A stretch of 64,000 bases of DNA from Brachionus manjavacas (GCA_019054805.1 JAHQIY010000004.1:1798001-1862000), one strand, 5' to 3'; numbered from the stretch's first letter, positions 31,489-42,870 are shown. Notes: generated by a model not told the origin, from the letters alone. Translations and numbers: made by a program.

Positions 31489-34007
31489 ACTCCACGAATG
31501 GCTCGTACTTGCGCAGCCTTTGGACATGTACTGACATTGTAGTCCCATCTTTATCTATGCGATATGTCAAAGGGCTTAGTTTCTTTACAATTTTAAAAAG
31601 CCCTTGCCATTTTGGAAGTAGTTTTTGTCCTTTCAATAAGTCCTTTCTTCGGTACCGGCCAGTAAATCATTACCAAATCTTCTATATTGAAATCAACTTG
31701 TTTTTGCTTCCGATCATATCTGCTTTTGTAATTATTTACTTTTCGCTCTTGCCTGGCTTCATGGCTTGCCCTTAGCCTTTTGAGTTTTTTCTTCTTATAT
31801 TCCCATATTTCATGGTATTTGCAAGATATGTCATCAATTCCTAATGTAACATCCATTGGAAGAACAGGATCTCTTCCATATAGCAAGTAAAATGGAGTCT
31901 CCTGGAATGTGTTCTGAATCGTCACTCTGTAAGCCATTAAGCAATCATCAAGCATCTCATCCCAATCTTTTTGGTCTTTTCTTGATTTTGTGGCTAAAGC
32001 ATTGGATAGGAATCTGTTGAATCTTTCAACTTTTACGTTTGTCTGCGGATGCCTGGAACTTGCTTGAATTTTCAAAATATGGAATTCTGAGCAAAGCCTT
32101 TGGAATAAAGAAGAAGTAAATTGTGTTCCTTGGTCTGTAATTATTTTTCTAGGGCAGCCATGCCTGGTAATGATAATGCTATAGAATTTTGAAGCAACTT
32201 CCTTGGCCTCAATATTTCTCAATGCACATGCCTCGACCCAATTGGTAAAATAGTCAATAAAGACAAGGACGTATTTATGTCCCTTTGTAGTTTTCCGTAG
32301 TGGTCCCAGGATATCTATTCCTACCACTTCGAACGGAGCATTTGTTCTTACTGGCTCGAGAAAGCCATGAAACTTAGGCTGAAAAGCTTTATGTTTCAAA
32401 CAAGTCAAACATGCTTTTACCCATTTACTAACGTCTTCATACATTCCGTTCCAGAAATACTTGCTGCTTAAATAGCCAAAAAGCTTGTCCCTACCGACAT
32501 GGGCCAAAACATTGTAATGGTAAACTTCTAACACTGTTGGAATTAGATGTTTTGGAATAACTAATAGATTTTTTTCATCATTTGTGCAAAAAAATAATTT
32601 TCCTTCAATTACTTTGTATTTTCTACCATTTTCCAACCATTCATTTTCCTCGCGATGTTCTATTTTTTCGAAAATTCTTTGCAAATATGTATCTTTTTTT
32701 TGCTCTTTATCTAATTTTAATGATTTTATTGCGTTCTGCATTACAAATAACGCTCCAGTATCACTGGCATCAGCGCTTTTATCATGTATTAGCCTGGATA
32801 GTCCATCGCAATTACGGTTCGCGGAGCCTTTTTTAAATTTAATTTCAAATTCAAATTCTGACAGACGAAGGGCCCATCGTACCAATCTGGCTGGACCTTT
32901 TGCATCCATCAACCATTTTAGAGATTCATGATCAGTCTCGACAATAAATTTATGGCCTATCAGGAAAGGTCTGAACATCTCACAAGCCCAAATAATGGCT
33001 AATGCTTCTTTCTCCCTTACAGTCCACTTCCTTTCTGCTTTTGTAAGAGCACGGCTAATATACATAATCACATGCTCATTATTTTCAATTACTTGACACA
33101 AAACAGCCCCAAGTCCAATATCGCTTGCATCAGTTTGAACTTTGAAAGGATAATCATAATTCGGATGCTTAAGTATAGGCTCCGAACTAAGAATTTCTTT
33201 AAGTTGCTTGAATATCGTTTCGTGTTCTATCTTCCAGTTAAATGTGGTATTTTCCTTCAACAATTCATACAATCCATTTGTCAATTTTGAAAAATTGGGA
33301 ATAAATTTCCGATAGTATCCACATATGCCAAGAAAACTTTTAAGACTTGATTTATCATTCGGTGTCTTGATTCTGGTTATCGCTGCAACTTTGCTCCGAT
33401 CCGGACTAATTCCCATGGGTGTTACCTTATGCCCTAAATAAACTAATTCCTTTCTAAAAAATGCACACTTTGAACCTTTTACTCTTAAATTTGCTTTACG
33501 AATTCTGTCAAATACAAGTTCCATATGTTTTAAATGCTCCTCGAAACTTCGAGAAAAAATTATTATATCGTCTAGATATACTAAACATCAGAACCACTTG
33601 AGGCCTCCAAATGCGGCATCCATATACCTCTGGAAAGTTGCCGGAGCGTTGGTAAGACCAAACGGCATTACCAAGAATTCATAAAGACCACAATGACATA
33701 CGAATGCAGTTTTTATTCTATCTTCCACAGTCATAGGAACTTGCCAGTATCCAGAAGTCAGATCAAGGGTGCTAAAGTACTCAGCATTCCCAATTGAATT
33801 GAGGCAGTCATCAATTCTTGGAAGTGGATACACATCCCGGACAGTTGCTATATTTAGTTCCCTATAATCCACACAAAACCTAGTACTACCATCCTTCTTA
33901 TTGACCAACACTACCGGGGAGGCCCAGGGACTTCGCGAAGGTTGAATCACATTCATTTTCAACATTTCATCTACCTGATCCTCGATTATCTTCTTTTCCT
34001 TCAGTCA
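31489..34007 (-). pseudogene. Gypsy pol: reverse transcriptase, RNase H, integrase (interrupted)
   Basis: RT is readable from about 33990: SPWASPVVLVNKKDGS, FSTLDLTSGYWQVP and MPFGLTNAPATFQR, then YLDD at 33567-33578. RNase H follows (TDASDIGLGAVL, KEALAIIWA, ETDHESLKWL). Integrase has an HHCC zinc site (ending CLTCLKH) and the D-D-E series GIDILGPL, TDQGTQF and KVERFNR, then a C-terminal domain with RYDRKQK. Breaks: TGA at 34005-34007 and TGA at 33588-33590, the latter three codons before YLDD, both in the RT frame, and a shift near 31600 before the last 35 or so codons. Everything else is intact over 2.4 kb, which suggests recent inactivation or sequencing error. Confidence 0.88.
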
Positions 34008-34999
34008 GACTCTTCTAGGCGGAGCGCTAGCTGGAAGATTTTTCCAGTTTCGATGGAATGTGTTATACCTTTAGCAACTCCTGGTTTTACTAAGGTTTTT
34101 GAGAAAAGATCCTGGTTACAAATTAATAGATTCTTTACCATTTCAATCTGGTATGAAGAAAGACTTTTATCAAGGTTTATTCCCTCTGGTAGCTTATTAT
34201 TTATAACTTCTTTGCTGGGTCCGGAGGGCATTTGCATTTCAACTTCCCCTGACAAATCACCTACTGCCATTATCATACAGCTATTTCTTTTTATTTTTTT
34301 GAGATGAGACAATATTGTTCCTCTTGGTAGAAAAATAGTGGTTGCCGACAGATTAGACACATTTACATTAATTATTTCCTCCTGAGTAACAATTCCTTTG
34401 GCTGTGAATAGACCAAATCGCCCTGCTAAATATGGATTAGATACAACTAATGATTCTCCATTATATTTACGATTTGATTTTGTCTTAACCATGACGCTAC
34501 AAAATGGCGGAAGATCTTCTTCCGAAAAAAGATAGAGACGAGATCTTTCAAGCCTAGTCGGATCATATAAATCATAATCTGAATCTAGTTGTAGCTCTTT
34601 GGAAGCTGGTTTTACAGAAACATTATATTTTAAAATAAATTCCATTCCCAGTATACAATCATAGGTCAGTTCCTCCATGACAAGAAATGTAACCAGGTAA
34701 GGGTTTTGATGAATTTTGACATATAATTGGACTTCCTCCACAACATCAATGAATGTCCCATCGCCTATTTGAATTCTAAAAATCTTTTCCAAAGGAACTT
34801 TATTAATTTCGTATCCCGAATCTTCGTAGGCATCCAGTACTGACTTCCGGATGAAATTTCTGCTAGCTCCGGTGTCCAAACAGTTGCTTAAGTTTTTACC
34901 AAAAATGGATATTGGAACTTCAATTAAATTGTTAGGATCCAATCTACAGGATACCGTTTTATGAACTCCAATTATATTATTTGTTTTATGGTCGCCCAA
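34001..34999 (-). CDS. Gypsy aspartic protease region
   Basis: The frame contains CLDTGASRNFI, the active-site motif of retroviral-type aspartic proteases, about 40 residues from the start of the open frame, then a hydrophobic-glycine block (CILGMEF). No ATG begins the frame; it opens with TTG and is probably reached by frameshifting from the upstream zinc-knuckle frame. The rest is a linker toward RT. The reading passes into the RT frame by a shift near 34035. Confidence 0.75.
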   Translation of the reverse strand: MGDHKTNNIIGVHKTVSCRLDPNNLIEVPISIFGKNLSNCLDTGASRNFIRKSVLDAYEDSGYEINKVPLEKIFRIQIGDGTFIDVVEEVQLYVKIHQNPYLVTFLVMEELTYDCILGMEFILKYNVSVKPASKELQLDSDYDLYDPTRLERSRLYLFSEEDLPPFCSVMVKTKSNRKYNGESLVVSNPYLAGRFGLFTAKGIVTQEEIINVNVSNLSATTIFLPRGTILSHLKKIKRNSCMIMAVGDLSGEVEMQMPSGPSKEVINNKLPEGINLDKSLSSYQIEMVKNLLICNQDLFSKTLVKPGVAKGITHSIETGKIFQLALRLEESD

Positions 35000-35037
35000 A
35001 GGCTCCAGAGAGTTATTTCCTTTGTGAGAAAAGAGTC

Positions 35038-35424
35038 CTAGAATTTATGGAGAAAAGAGTCGTATAAAGAATGAATATAAAGTTTGTTATTATTTATTTT
35101 AGAGCCAACATTTGCATCAGAGCAAGAATTTCTTCCTGATTTTAATTTTTGATTCTCCATTAAATCATTCGATTTTTTTCCTCCTTTCTGATTCGGGCAA
35201 TTATATTGGATATGCCCAATCTGGCTGCAAAGGTAGCATCTTTTAGATATAGCTTTGCTCTTATTTTGACTTCGCTCTGGTGACTGAAGTTGCCTTTTCA
35301 CACGCCATCGGTCCATACGAGATAATTTAGATTCTTCAGTCTTGCTTAGGCTTCCTTCATTTGTATCTCCATTTCTTAACTCACAATTCATGATTTTGCT
35401 GTTCAATTTGCTTAACTGACTCAT
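35038..35424 (-). CDS. Gypsy nucleocapsid-like frame with one CCHC zinc knuckle
   Basis: A 128-residue frame with CYLCSQIGHIQYNC (C-x2-C-x4-H-x4-C) in its middle third, surrounded by Lys/Arg/Ser-rich sequence. Such knuckles bind the element RNA. Its ATG overlaps the gag stop (TAATG at 35422-35426), so translation could reinitiate there, or a one-base indel may have split a longer gag. Confidence 0.75.
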   Translation of the reverse strand: MSQLSKLNSKIMNCELRNGDTNEGSLSKTEESKLSRMDRWRVKRQLQSPERSQNKSKAISKRCYLCSQIGHIQYNCPNQKGGKKSNDLMENQKLKSGRNSCSDANVGSKINNNKLYIHSLYDSFLHKF

Positions 35425-36341
35425 TATTTCACTACCTTTTCCAATTTATCCGCCACATCGAGAAAAGAATTTGTAGGCACGCTGATATTTTGCTTGGGTG
35501 TTTCAGTAGCCATCAAAGGTTTATCTTTGTTTTTAGATTCTCTTGGGGGCTTCGCGCGGAACAATTGCTGTCGTTCATATTGCCTAGCATATTTAATTGC
35601 TTTCTCCAAATTTTCAGGTTGGCGCGACTTAACAAGCACTGCTAAATCATTAGGGAGTCCTCTAATAAAGTATTCCACATTAAGCATGTTGGCACATAGT
35701 CCATTTATGCCTTCGTACACGATCTGGATCAGTTCGACTACTCTTATCCCAAAATATTGGTAGGATTCATTAGGATCTTTTCTTAATTTATCGAGTTCCT
35801 CTCTCGGATCTTTTGATCTAAGATTCCCAAAAACATTTCTTATCTCTTCGATCACTTTTTCACAGTTGTCAGTCTTGCTAAGAGGCAATTTTCGAATTAG
35901 GTTTTTAGCTCGACCCTCCAATAGACTATTTAAAACAACTAATTTATAACCCTCATCGGTTACCCGATATGTCTGAGCTTGAAATCCTTCAAGCCATTGT
36001 TCCAAATCTTCATTTTCCTTGCCCGCAAATACTTTGGTCAAATTTATAGCGGGCTGTTGAATAAATGAATACTGTTCTCCAACCTTCGGTGTAGAATGGT
36101 CCTTTGTTGAGTCAATTTGGGAATTTGCTTCCGAAGCTGGTTCCCGAACTGGTTCAGGATTTCCACTTGAAGGTAAACGTGAACCCTTACGAGGACGTCC
36201 GACTGTCCTAGTTTTGGGAAAATCAGTATTTACAGTTGGTCCGTCGGGGTTATTTTCGTATTGTTCCTCCCGTTGGGCACTAAATGTTGACGGACCATTA
36301 TCTTGTCCTATTAAACAAACTCTTCGTCCTTTTCCAGACAT
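35424..36341 (-). CDS. Gypsy gag (capsid) protein
   Basis: 305 residues. The N-terminal 90 are Pro/Ser/Arg rich. The core from about 100 (NLTKVFAGKENEDLEQWLEG) through 250 is a typical retrotransposon capsid: a W in the first helix, LLEGRAKNLIRKLP, and DPNESYQYFGIRVVELIQ. The ATG at 36341 is inside the LTR and the next in-frame Met is after the capsid core, so this start is the only sensible one in this frame. Confidence 0.82.
   Translation of the reverse strand: MSGKGRRVCLIGQDNGPSTFSAQREEQYENNPDGPTVNTDFPKTRTVGRPRKGSRLPSSGNPEPVREPASEANSQIDSTKDHSTPKVGEQYSFIQQPAINLTKVFAGKENEDLEQWLEGFQAQTYRVTDEGYKLVVLNSLLEGRAKNLIRKLPLSKTDNCEKVIEEIRNVFGNLRSKDPREELDKLRKDPNESYQYFGIRVVELIQIVYEGINGLCANMLNVEYFIRGLPNDLAVLVKSRQPENLEKAIKYARQYERQQLFRAKPPRESKNKDKPLMATETPKQNISVPTNSFLDVADKLEKVVK
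36267..36284 (-). promoter_or_regulatory. Primer-binding-site-like segment
   Basis: Directly after the 5' LTR the minus strand reads TTTAGTGCCCAACGGGAG. GTGCCCAACG resembles the GCGCCCAACG core of many gypsy primer sites, although the usual TGG start reads TAG. It lies within the gag frame. Confidence 0.4.
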
Positions 36342-36547
36342 GGATACAGATCAGAGATATATTTAAGAAATACCAATATATTCTATTAAAAAAAAAACAA
36401 AGAAACAACACAAAGAAAAGATTTATAAACAGATAAATTATATTGTAACCAGTGACAATTTAATCAAATTAACTAAACTTGAATACTTAATTAATGATTA
36501 CTAAGGCAAACCAGAATATTAATTAGTCATTTATTCACACGTTAACA
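36285..36547 (-). repeat. 5' LTR of the gypsy element
   Basis: 263 bp, TG...CA ends, with the first 19 gag codons inside it. It matches 30608-30873 and 40706-40971. Confidence 0.9.
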
Positions 36548-36552
36548 AGTAT

Positions 36553-37233
36553 AATTGTTTGGTAATTCGCTTTTTGATTGAAATTTTCTTTATTAGCATC
36601 AACATTTCTGGATTTTTTTAATAAAAGCTTAAAAAGTTTTTAAAATTATCTGTTTAAAAATAAATTAAACTACTTTACCCCAAATTACTTCATTTCTTTT
36701 TTAGTAGCGGCATATTTAATTTCAAAAAAAAAATAATCTTTAAATGATTATTAATTTGAAAAAATGTAAATGATAATAATTTTAATTTTTTATATTTTTA
36801 TTTTTTATAAATCATAATTTATACTTTTAAAAATACAGTACAATATCATTAAGAAAAATATGAAATTTTTTTTTTAATACTTGAAAATCAAGATACTTTA
36901 TGATGTTTTGACTAGCAATAAAAAGCTACTTATTCAACTAAGAAGTAAACTGGGCATTTTGGCTTTAGGTAAGCTGATGGCTCTGATTAACGCTAACTAC
37001 TAACTAAAAAAGTATGATTACCTTTATTTGACTGATAATAGTAAAACTTTAGAATATAAAAAGTATAGTTAAATACAGTTTATTAAATATATTAATTTAA
37101 AATGAAAATATAAGAAAATAAATATAAAAGTTTTAAAACTTAAAAAAAGAAAATTAGTATGTTATTTTAGTTACAAAAATATTTAAATATTAAAATAAAT
37201 TGAAAATTTGAAAATTATAATCAAATAGAAGAG
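36553..37233. other. A+T-rich host sequence right of the gypsy insertion
   Basis: I see no gene. The same sequence recurs at 40977-41654. Confidence 0.4.
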
Positions 37234-37620
37234 ATGACAAAGCTGACAGCAAGGCAGGAGGCCCAGGTGGCTACGATGGTCGCGGAAGCAATTAAGAAAG
37301 TCAAATTGGAGGAGAAGACCAAATGAACAAGGTCCTCGAGAAAATAAAGACTCTTGGGGAAGAGAATAACGCTCTCAGAGTGGAGTTTAATCAAATGAAA
37401 GAAAAAATGACAAAAATGGATGGCAGAGCGGAGACGACATCGGTGGTAACTGTTCAAGACTCAGACAATTTCTGAAAGGAGTTGGTAAAGAGTAAGAATA
37501 TGCGGAACGATATATCCAATATGATGATAGTGGAACAAAACAGGTGTAAGAGGAAAGAAAAAAAAATTTTTGCATTTGAAAAGACTCCAGTAGGAAACGC
37601 GGTCTTTTGTCAGTCGAATG
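37234..37620 (+). pseudogene. Coiled-coil LINE ORF1-like fragment, copy 1
   Basis: From ATG 37234 the plus strand reads MTKLTARQEAQVATMVAEA, then shifts at a TGA to the overlapping frame with KVLEKIKTLGEENNALRVEF and NQMKEKMTKM, a heptad-like coiled coil, a stop, and KNMRNDISNMMIVEQN. Coiled-coil first ORFs are usual in LINEs. The longer minus-strand frames over this place are shadows. Confidence 0.45.
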
Positions 37621-37639
37621 GAAATTGAACAATAAAGCA

Positions 37640-38448
37640 TGAATGAGAAAAGACTATTTTTCAAAATGGCTTAATAATTTAGTCGAAAAAATGAAAAAAA
37701 AAGAAAAATAATTCTATTCATTGACAATGCATCACCTCATGCAAATTTGAATCTTTCAAACGTCAACAACAATTTTTTCCCGGCTAATTGTACTTCGGTT
37801 GTTCAACCACTCGATCAAGGTGTAATTCGATCTTTTAAAGCTAATTACAGAAAAGAGCTTATCGAGCGTATACTCGATCAATGGGCTGAGCCAAAGAATC
37901 TAATTGTGATTGATTCCATTTTTTGAAAAGAAAATAGTTTGAATAAAATATTTACTAAAACTATTTCTAATTGTTTCTTGCATGCTGGTTTCAAAAGTCG
38001 ATTAGATGTACAAGTTGGGTCAGCAGTTGAAGAAGACGAAATGCCTTTGTGTGAACTACTAAAGTTATTAAAAGAGCGTGATTCAAATGTTTGTTCAAAT
38101 GTTGTTGAATTTGATGACAATTTAGACACGCATTAAAGATTTGAAGACAACAATTGGGAAGATTCTCTGTTAGAGTCGTATGTAAACGAAAATTCATTCA
38201 AATTAAATAAAGAAGATGAGCTTATCGACATTAATGAGGACTCCAATGAATGTGAATTAGTTTGCCAAACTAAAAAGGAGGTAAAAGCTTCACTTGAAAC
38301 CATTAGAAGTTATTTTATGATTAATTGTCCAGAAATTTTTTCAAAACATTTTAAAGCGTTTGAAACTGCTTATATTGAACAAGAGCTACAAACAAATAAG
38401 AAAACAAAAATAAATAAAAATCTTTTCATTCTTCTCAGGCATCTGTAG
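37640..38448 (+). pseudogene. Tigger transposase, DDE domain second half and C-terminus, copy 1
   Basis: Same gene as 42064-42867. In this copy one extra A in the run at about 37700 breaks the first frame. IILFIDNASPHANLNLSN and the TSVVQPLDQGVIRSF block are still readable in the shifted frame. Confidence 0.75.
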
Positions 38449-38937
38449 GAACGTCTCTAATTTGTCCACCACTGTATGTGTCCATTTTTCTGCTTCCCCC
38501 GGCGGTGGACAAATAAGAGAGGTTTACTGTATGATATTAAAAAAATGATTTCCAAATGATTTTTTTTCTAATTCTTCTTCCAAATATTGAACTTTTTTTC
38601 TTGAAATATTCAACTGATTTTTTTGCTTAAAAAAAAAGACGATTTGTTAAAGCATAGTGTGCTTATTTATTTTGTTCAATATTATTCAATTACATGAATG
38701 AAAAGGACAATATCTCTTATAATCTTTGGAAAGTTTTCCTCAACTTTTATTAGTTAATTCGTTTTTTCTTCATTCAAATATTCTGCATACTTTATTTTTG
38801 TTCTTCTTTATAATAGTTTATTTTAAATTTTGAAAATCTATTTACAGAGTTGTTTAAAAGTCCCAAAAAAAAGTCTAAGTCATCAAAAAAAAAGTCCAAG
38901 TCAGGACTTTTTTTTTTGAAAAAAAAAAAAAAAAGTC

Positions 38938-39756
38938 ATGTCACTTATATTCAAAAAATGGAAGCCAACATCAAGGACATATCTATTAAATTTACAAAAT
39001 AAAGCGATTTCACAAATGTCTCCCAATTTAAAATTATTATTATCAAAAATTCGGTTTGCTTCACTGACCACTGATGTCTGGACTAATCGGCGGCTACGGT
39101 CATTTCTTGGAATTACAATTCATTATTTAGACTAAAATTTCGAATTTAAAAACTTATGTTCTTCGTTGTAAATACATTTATTACACTACTGGAATAGCTA
39201 TCAAAAGTGAGCTTGATAATATTATTGATGAATTCGCTATTCGTGATAAATTTGTGCGAATAGTTACTGATAATGGTTCATATATGGTAAAAATGGGCAG
39301 GCTTATGAATCTTGTTGGTGAAGATGAGTTCGACTTAATTGAACCGATTTATGAAGAAAGCGCAACTGACACTGAAGGCGAAATTACTAGCTCTGAAGAC
39401 GAATCATATCTAACAAAGAATGTTTCAGAGAGCGACATTTTTCATAATTCGGGATTTATACATTTGAGATGCTTTGCACATAGCCTACAACTCCTTGTTA
39501 ATTTTAACAATTAAAATTAAACGACTTAAATGATGGCCTCAAAAATATCGATAGCCATGGATTAATTTTAAGTCAAAATGAGCATTCAAGACTTGCAGAC
39601 GTAAAAAATATTTTAGAACCATTTGAATATGTCACCAATGAAATCCAAGGAGAACAATATTCGACTTTAAGCCTAGTAGTGCCAAGCTTATTCCAACTAA
39701 TTCAACATTTAGATAATTTCATACAGATAAATAACAGCATGAAAACATCATTATGA
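38938..39756 (+). pseudogene. hAT transposase fragment, copy 1
   Basis: Same as 43349-44167; see there. Only homopolymer lengths differ. It is preceded by the hairpin AAAGTCCAAGTCAGGACTTT at about 38891-38911. Confidence 0.75.
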
Positions 39757-40255
39757 AAAAAAAAAAATTTTAAATCAATTTTTAATAAAAATTTTTCCAT
39801 ATAATAAATAAAATAAATCAATCAATCAAATAATCAATACTAATTTATTTTTATTTTATTTATATTATTCTGGACGCAGAGCAACAGGTAAAACCTTGTT
39901 TAGTTTATTTTTTTTTTTTTTTTTCTGAAGGAGCTCTAGCTCGGTACAGAAAACAAATAAATTAAATAAAAATTATTGTGCTCCTAAAAAAAATCATTTG
40001 CAATATTTTTGTCTATTAAAAATTAGATACTTTAAAATAAAATTAGCTGATACTCAAAAAACTAAACGATTTGTAAGGTGAACAAAAAAAAAGCCTCATA
40101 GACTCGTAAAAAAGTCTTAGCTTTGTAATAATTTATTTAAAATAATGGTCATTATTAAATTTGTTTTAAATTATAATTTATTATTGTATTCCGATCAAAT
40201 TTGATACAAAATCAATATTTGATCAATTTATTCAAAACATTTTTGAAATTAGAAT

Positions 40256-40971
40256 ATTTGGGCTTGTGAGATGTTCAGACCTTTCCTGATAGGCCATAAA
40301 TTTATTGTCGAGACTGATCATGAATCTCTAAAATGGTTGATGGATGCAAAAGGTCCAGCCAGATCGGTACGATGGGCCCTTCGTCTGTCAGAATTTGAAT
40401 TTGAAATTAAATTTAAAAAAGGCTCCGCGAACCGTAATTGCGATGGACTATCCAGGCTAATACATGATAATAGCGCTGATGCCAGTGATACTGGAGCGTT
40501 ATTTGTAATGTGTAGAATGGTCCTTTGTTGAGTCAATTTGGGAATTTGCTTCCGAAGCTGGTTCCCGAACTGGTTCAGGATTTCCACTTGAAGGTAAACG
40601 TGAACCCTTACGAGGACGTCCGACTGTCCTAGTTTTGGGAAAATCAGTATTTACAGTTGGTCCGTCGGGGTTATTTTCGTATTGTTCCTCCCGTTGGGCA
40701 CTAAATGTTGACGGACCATTATCTTGTCCTATTAAACAAACTCTTCGTCCTTTTCCAGACATGGATACAGATCAGAGATATATTTAAGAAATACCAATAT
40801 ATTCTATTAAAAAAAACCAAAAAAAGAAACAACACAAAGAAAAGATTTATAAACAGATAAATTATATTGTAACCAGTGACAATTTAATCAAATTAACTAA
40901 ACTTGAATACTTAATTAATGATTACTAAGGCAAACCAGAATATTAATTAGTCATTTATTCACACGTTAACA
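40256..40971. mobile_element. Rearranged gypsy fragment: RNase H piece inverted against gag and LTR
   Basis: 40256-40510 is the RNase H part of the element (ETDHESLKWLMD, NRNCDGLSRL) on the plus strand, opposite to the main copy. From 40511 the sequence is gag start and a whole LTR (40706-40971) in minus orientation, ending at the same AGTATAATTG host junction as the main element. The two pieces are joined head to head, so a deletion with inversion formed this relic before or during duplication. Confidence 0.85.
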
Positions 40972-41654
40972 AGTATAATTGTTTGGTAATTCGCTTTTTG
41001 ATTGAAATTTTCTTTATTAGCATCAACATTTCTGGATTTTTTTAATAAAAGCTTAAAAAGTTTTTAAAATTATCTGTTTAAAAATAAATTAAACTACTTT
41101 ACCCCAAATTACTTCATTTCTTTTTTAGTAGCGGCATATTTAATTTCAAAAAAAAAATAATCTTTAAATGATTATTAATTTGAAAAAATGTAAATGATAA
41201 TAATTTTAATTTTTTATATTTTTATTTTTTATAAATCATAATTTATACTTTTAAAAATACAGTACAATATCATTAAGAAAAATATGAAATTTTTTTTAAT
41301 ACTTGAAAATCAAGATACTTTAAGATGTTTTGACTAGCAATAAAAAGCTACTTATTCAACTAAGAAGTAAACTGGGCATTTTGGCTTTAGGTAAGCTGAT
41401 GGCTCTGATTAACGCTAACTACTAACTAAAAAGTATGATTACCTTTATTTGACTGATAATAGTAAAACTTTAGAATATAAAAAGTATAGTTAAATACAGT
41501 TTATTAAATATATTAATTTAAAATGAAAATATAAGAAAATAAATATAAAAGTTTTAAAACTTAAAAAAAGAAAATTAGTATGTTATTTTAGTTACAAAAA
41601 TATTTAAATATTAAAATAAATTGAAAATTTGAAAATTATAATCAAATAGAAGAG

Positions 41655-42050
41655 ATGACAAAGCTGACAGCAAGGCAGGAGGCCCAGGTGGCTACGATGG
41701 TCGCGGAAGCAATTAAGAAAGTCAAATTGGAGGAGAAGACCAAATGAACAAGGTCCTCGAGAAAATAAAGACTCTTGGGGAAGAGAATAACGCTCTCAGA
41801 GTGGAGTTTAATCAAATGAAAGAAAAAATGACAAAAATGGATGGCAGAGCGGAGACGACATCGGTGGTAACTGTTCAAGACTCAGACAATTTCTGAAAGG
41901 AGTTGGTAAAGAGTAAGAATATGCGGAACGATATATCCAATATGATGATAGTGGAACAAAACAGGTGTAAGAGGAAAGAAAAAAAAATTTTTGCATTTGA
42001 AAAGACTCCAGTAGGAAACGCGGTCTTTTGTCAGTCGAATGGAAATTGAA
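41655..42050 (+). pseudogene. Coiled-coil LINE ORF1-like fragment, copy 2
   Basis: Identical in content to 37234-37620, with the same TGA-linked frame change and internal stop. Confidence 0.45.
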
Positions 42051-42063
42051 CAATAAAGCATGA

Positions 42064-42867
42064 ATGAGAAAAGACTATTTTTCAAAATGGCTTAATAATT
42101 TAGTCGAAAAAATGAAAAAAAGAAAAATAATTCTATTCATTGACAATGCATCACCTCATGCAAATTTGAATCTTTCAAACGTCAACAACAATTTTTTCCC
42201 GGCTAATTGTACTTCGGTTGTTCAACCACTCGATCAAGGTGTAATTCGATCTTTTAAAGCTAATTACAGAAAAGAGCTTATCGAGCGTATACTCGATCAA
42301 TGGGCTGAGCCAAAGAATCTAATTGTGATTGATTCCATTTTTTGAAAAGAAAATAGTTTGAATAAAATATTTACTAAAACTATTTCAAATTGTTTCTTGC
42401 ATGCTGGTTTCAAAAGTCGATTAGATGTACAAGTTGGGTCAGCAGTTGAAGAAGACGAAATGCCTTTGTGTGAACTACTAAAGTTATTAAAAGAGCGTGA
42501 TTCAAATGTTTGTTCAAATGTTGTTGAATTTGATGACAATTTAGACACGCATTAAAGATTTGAAGACAACAATTGGGAAGATGCTCTGTTAGAGTCGTAT
42601 GTAAACGAAAATTCATTCAAATTAAATAAAGAAGATGAGCTTATCGACATTAATGAGGACTCCAATGAATGTGAATTAGTTTGCCAAACTAAAAAGGAGG
42701 TAAAAGCTTCACTTGAAACCATTAGAAGTTATTTTATGATTAATTGTCCAGAAATTTTTTCAAAACATTTTAAAGCGTTTGAAACTGCTTATATTGAACA
42801 AGAGCTACAAACAAATAAGAAAACAAAAATAAATAAAAATCTTTTCATTCTTCTCAGGCATCTGTAG
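42064..42867 (+). pseudogene. Tigger/pogo transposase, DDE domain second half and C-terminus, copy 2
   Basis: The frame 42064-42345 contains IILFIDNASPHANLN (second catalytic Asp) and NCTSVVQPLDQGVIRSFKAN (third catalytic Asp), the hallmark pair of Tigger/CENP-B DDE domains. After TGA the same reading continues: NKIFTKTISNCFLHAGFKS, then SAVEEDEMPLCELLKLL, a TAA, and an acidic C-terminal stretch to TAG at 42865. The first Asp and N-terminus are missing from this place; N-terminal Tigger sequence occurs at 45375 and 46241. Tigger-type TIR sequence follows at 42871-42948. Confidence 0.82.
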
Positions 42868-42870
42868 GAA

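Larger units (their letters stand above)
30603..36552 (-). mobile_element. Full-length Ty3/gypsy LTR retrotransposon
   Basis: The element proper is 30608-36547 (5940 bp) on the minus strand. Both LTRs start TGTTAAC and end GTCAACA in element orientation. AGTAT flanks both sides (30603-30607 and 36548-36552), a 5-bp target duplication. Order: 5' LTR, gag, zinc knuckle, protease, RT, RNase H, integrase, 3' LTR, the standard Ty3/gypsy order with integrase last. The coding part carries at least two frameshifts and two TGA codons, so this copy looks inactive though structurally whole. No envelope gene is seen. Confidence 0.92.
36091..40255. repeat. 4.4-kb duplication block, copy 1
   Basis: From within the gypsy gag through the LTR, the host junction AGTATAATTG and 3.7 kb beyond, the sequence repeats at 40511-44656 with only scattered substitutions and homopolymer changes. 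Positions are offset by about 4421 at the left and 4411 at the right. At about 40250 this copy breaks inside what would be the nAChR last exon and passes into gypsy sequence. Confidence 0.9.

Noticed and set aside
33588..34007. Possible reassignment of TGA in pol
   Set aside because: TGA serves as the normal stop elsewhere in the window, including the nAChR last exon, so recoding is less likely than mutation or sequencing error.
37221..37664. Minus-strand frames of 67-81 residues, repeated at 41642-42085
   Set aside because: They lie over the plus-strand coiled-coil reading, are Phe/Ser-rich and match nothing; their repetition only reflects the duplication.
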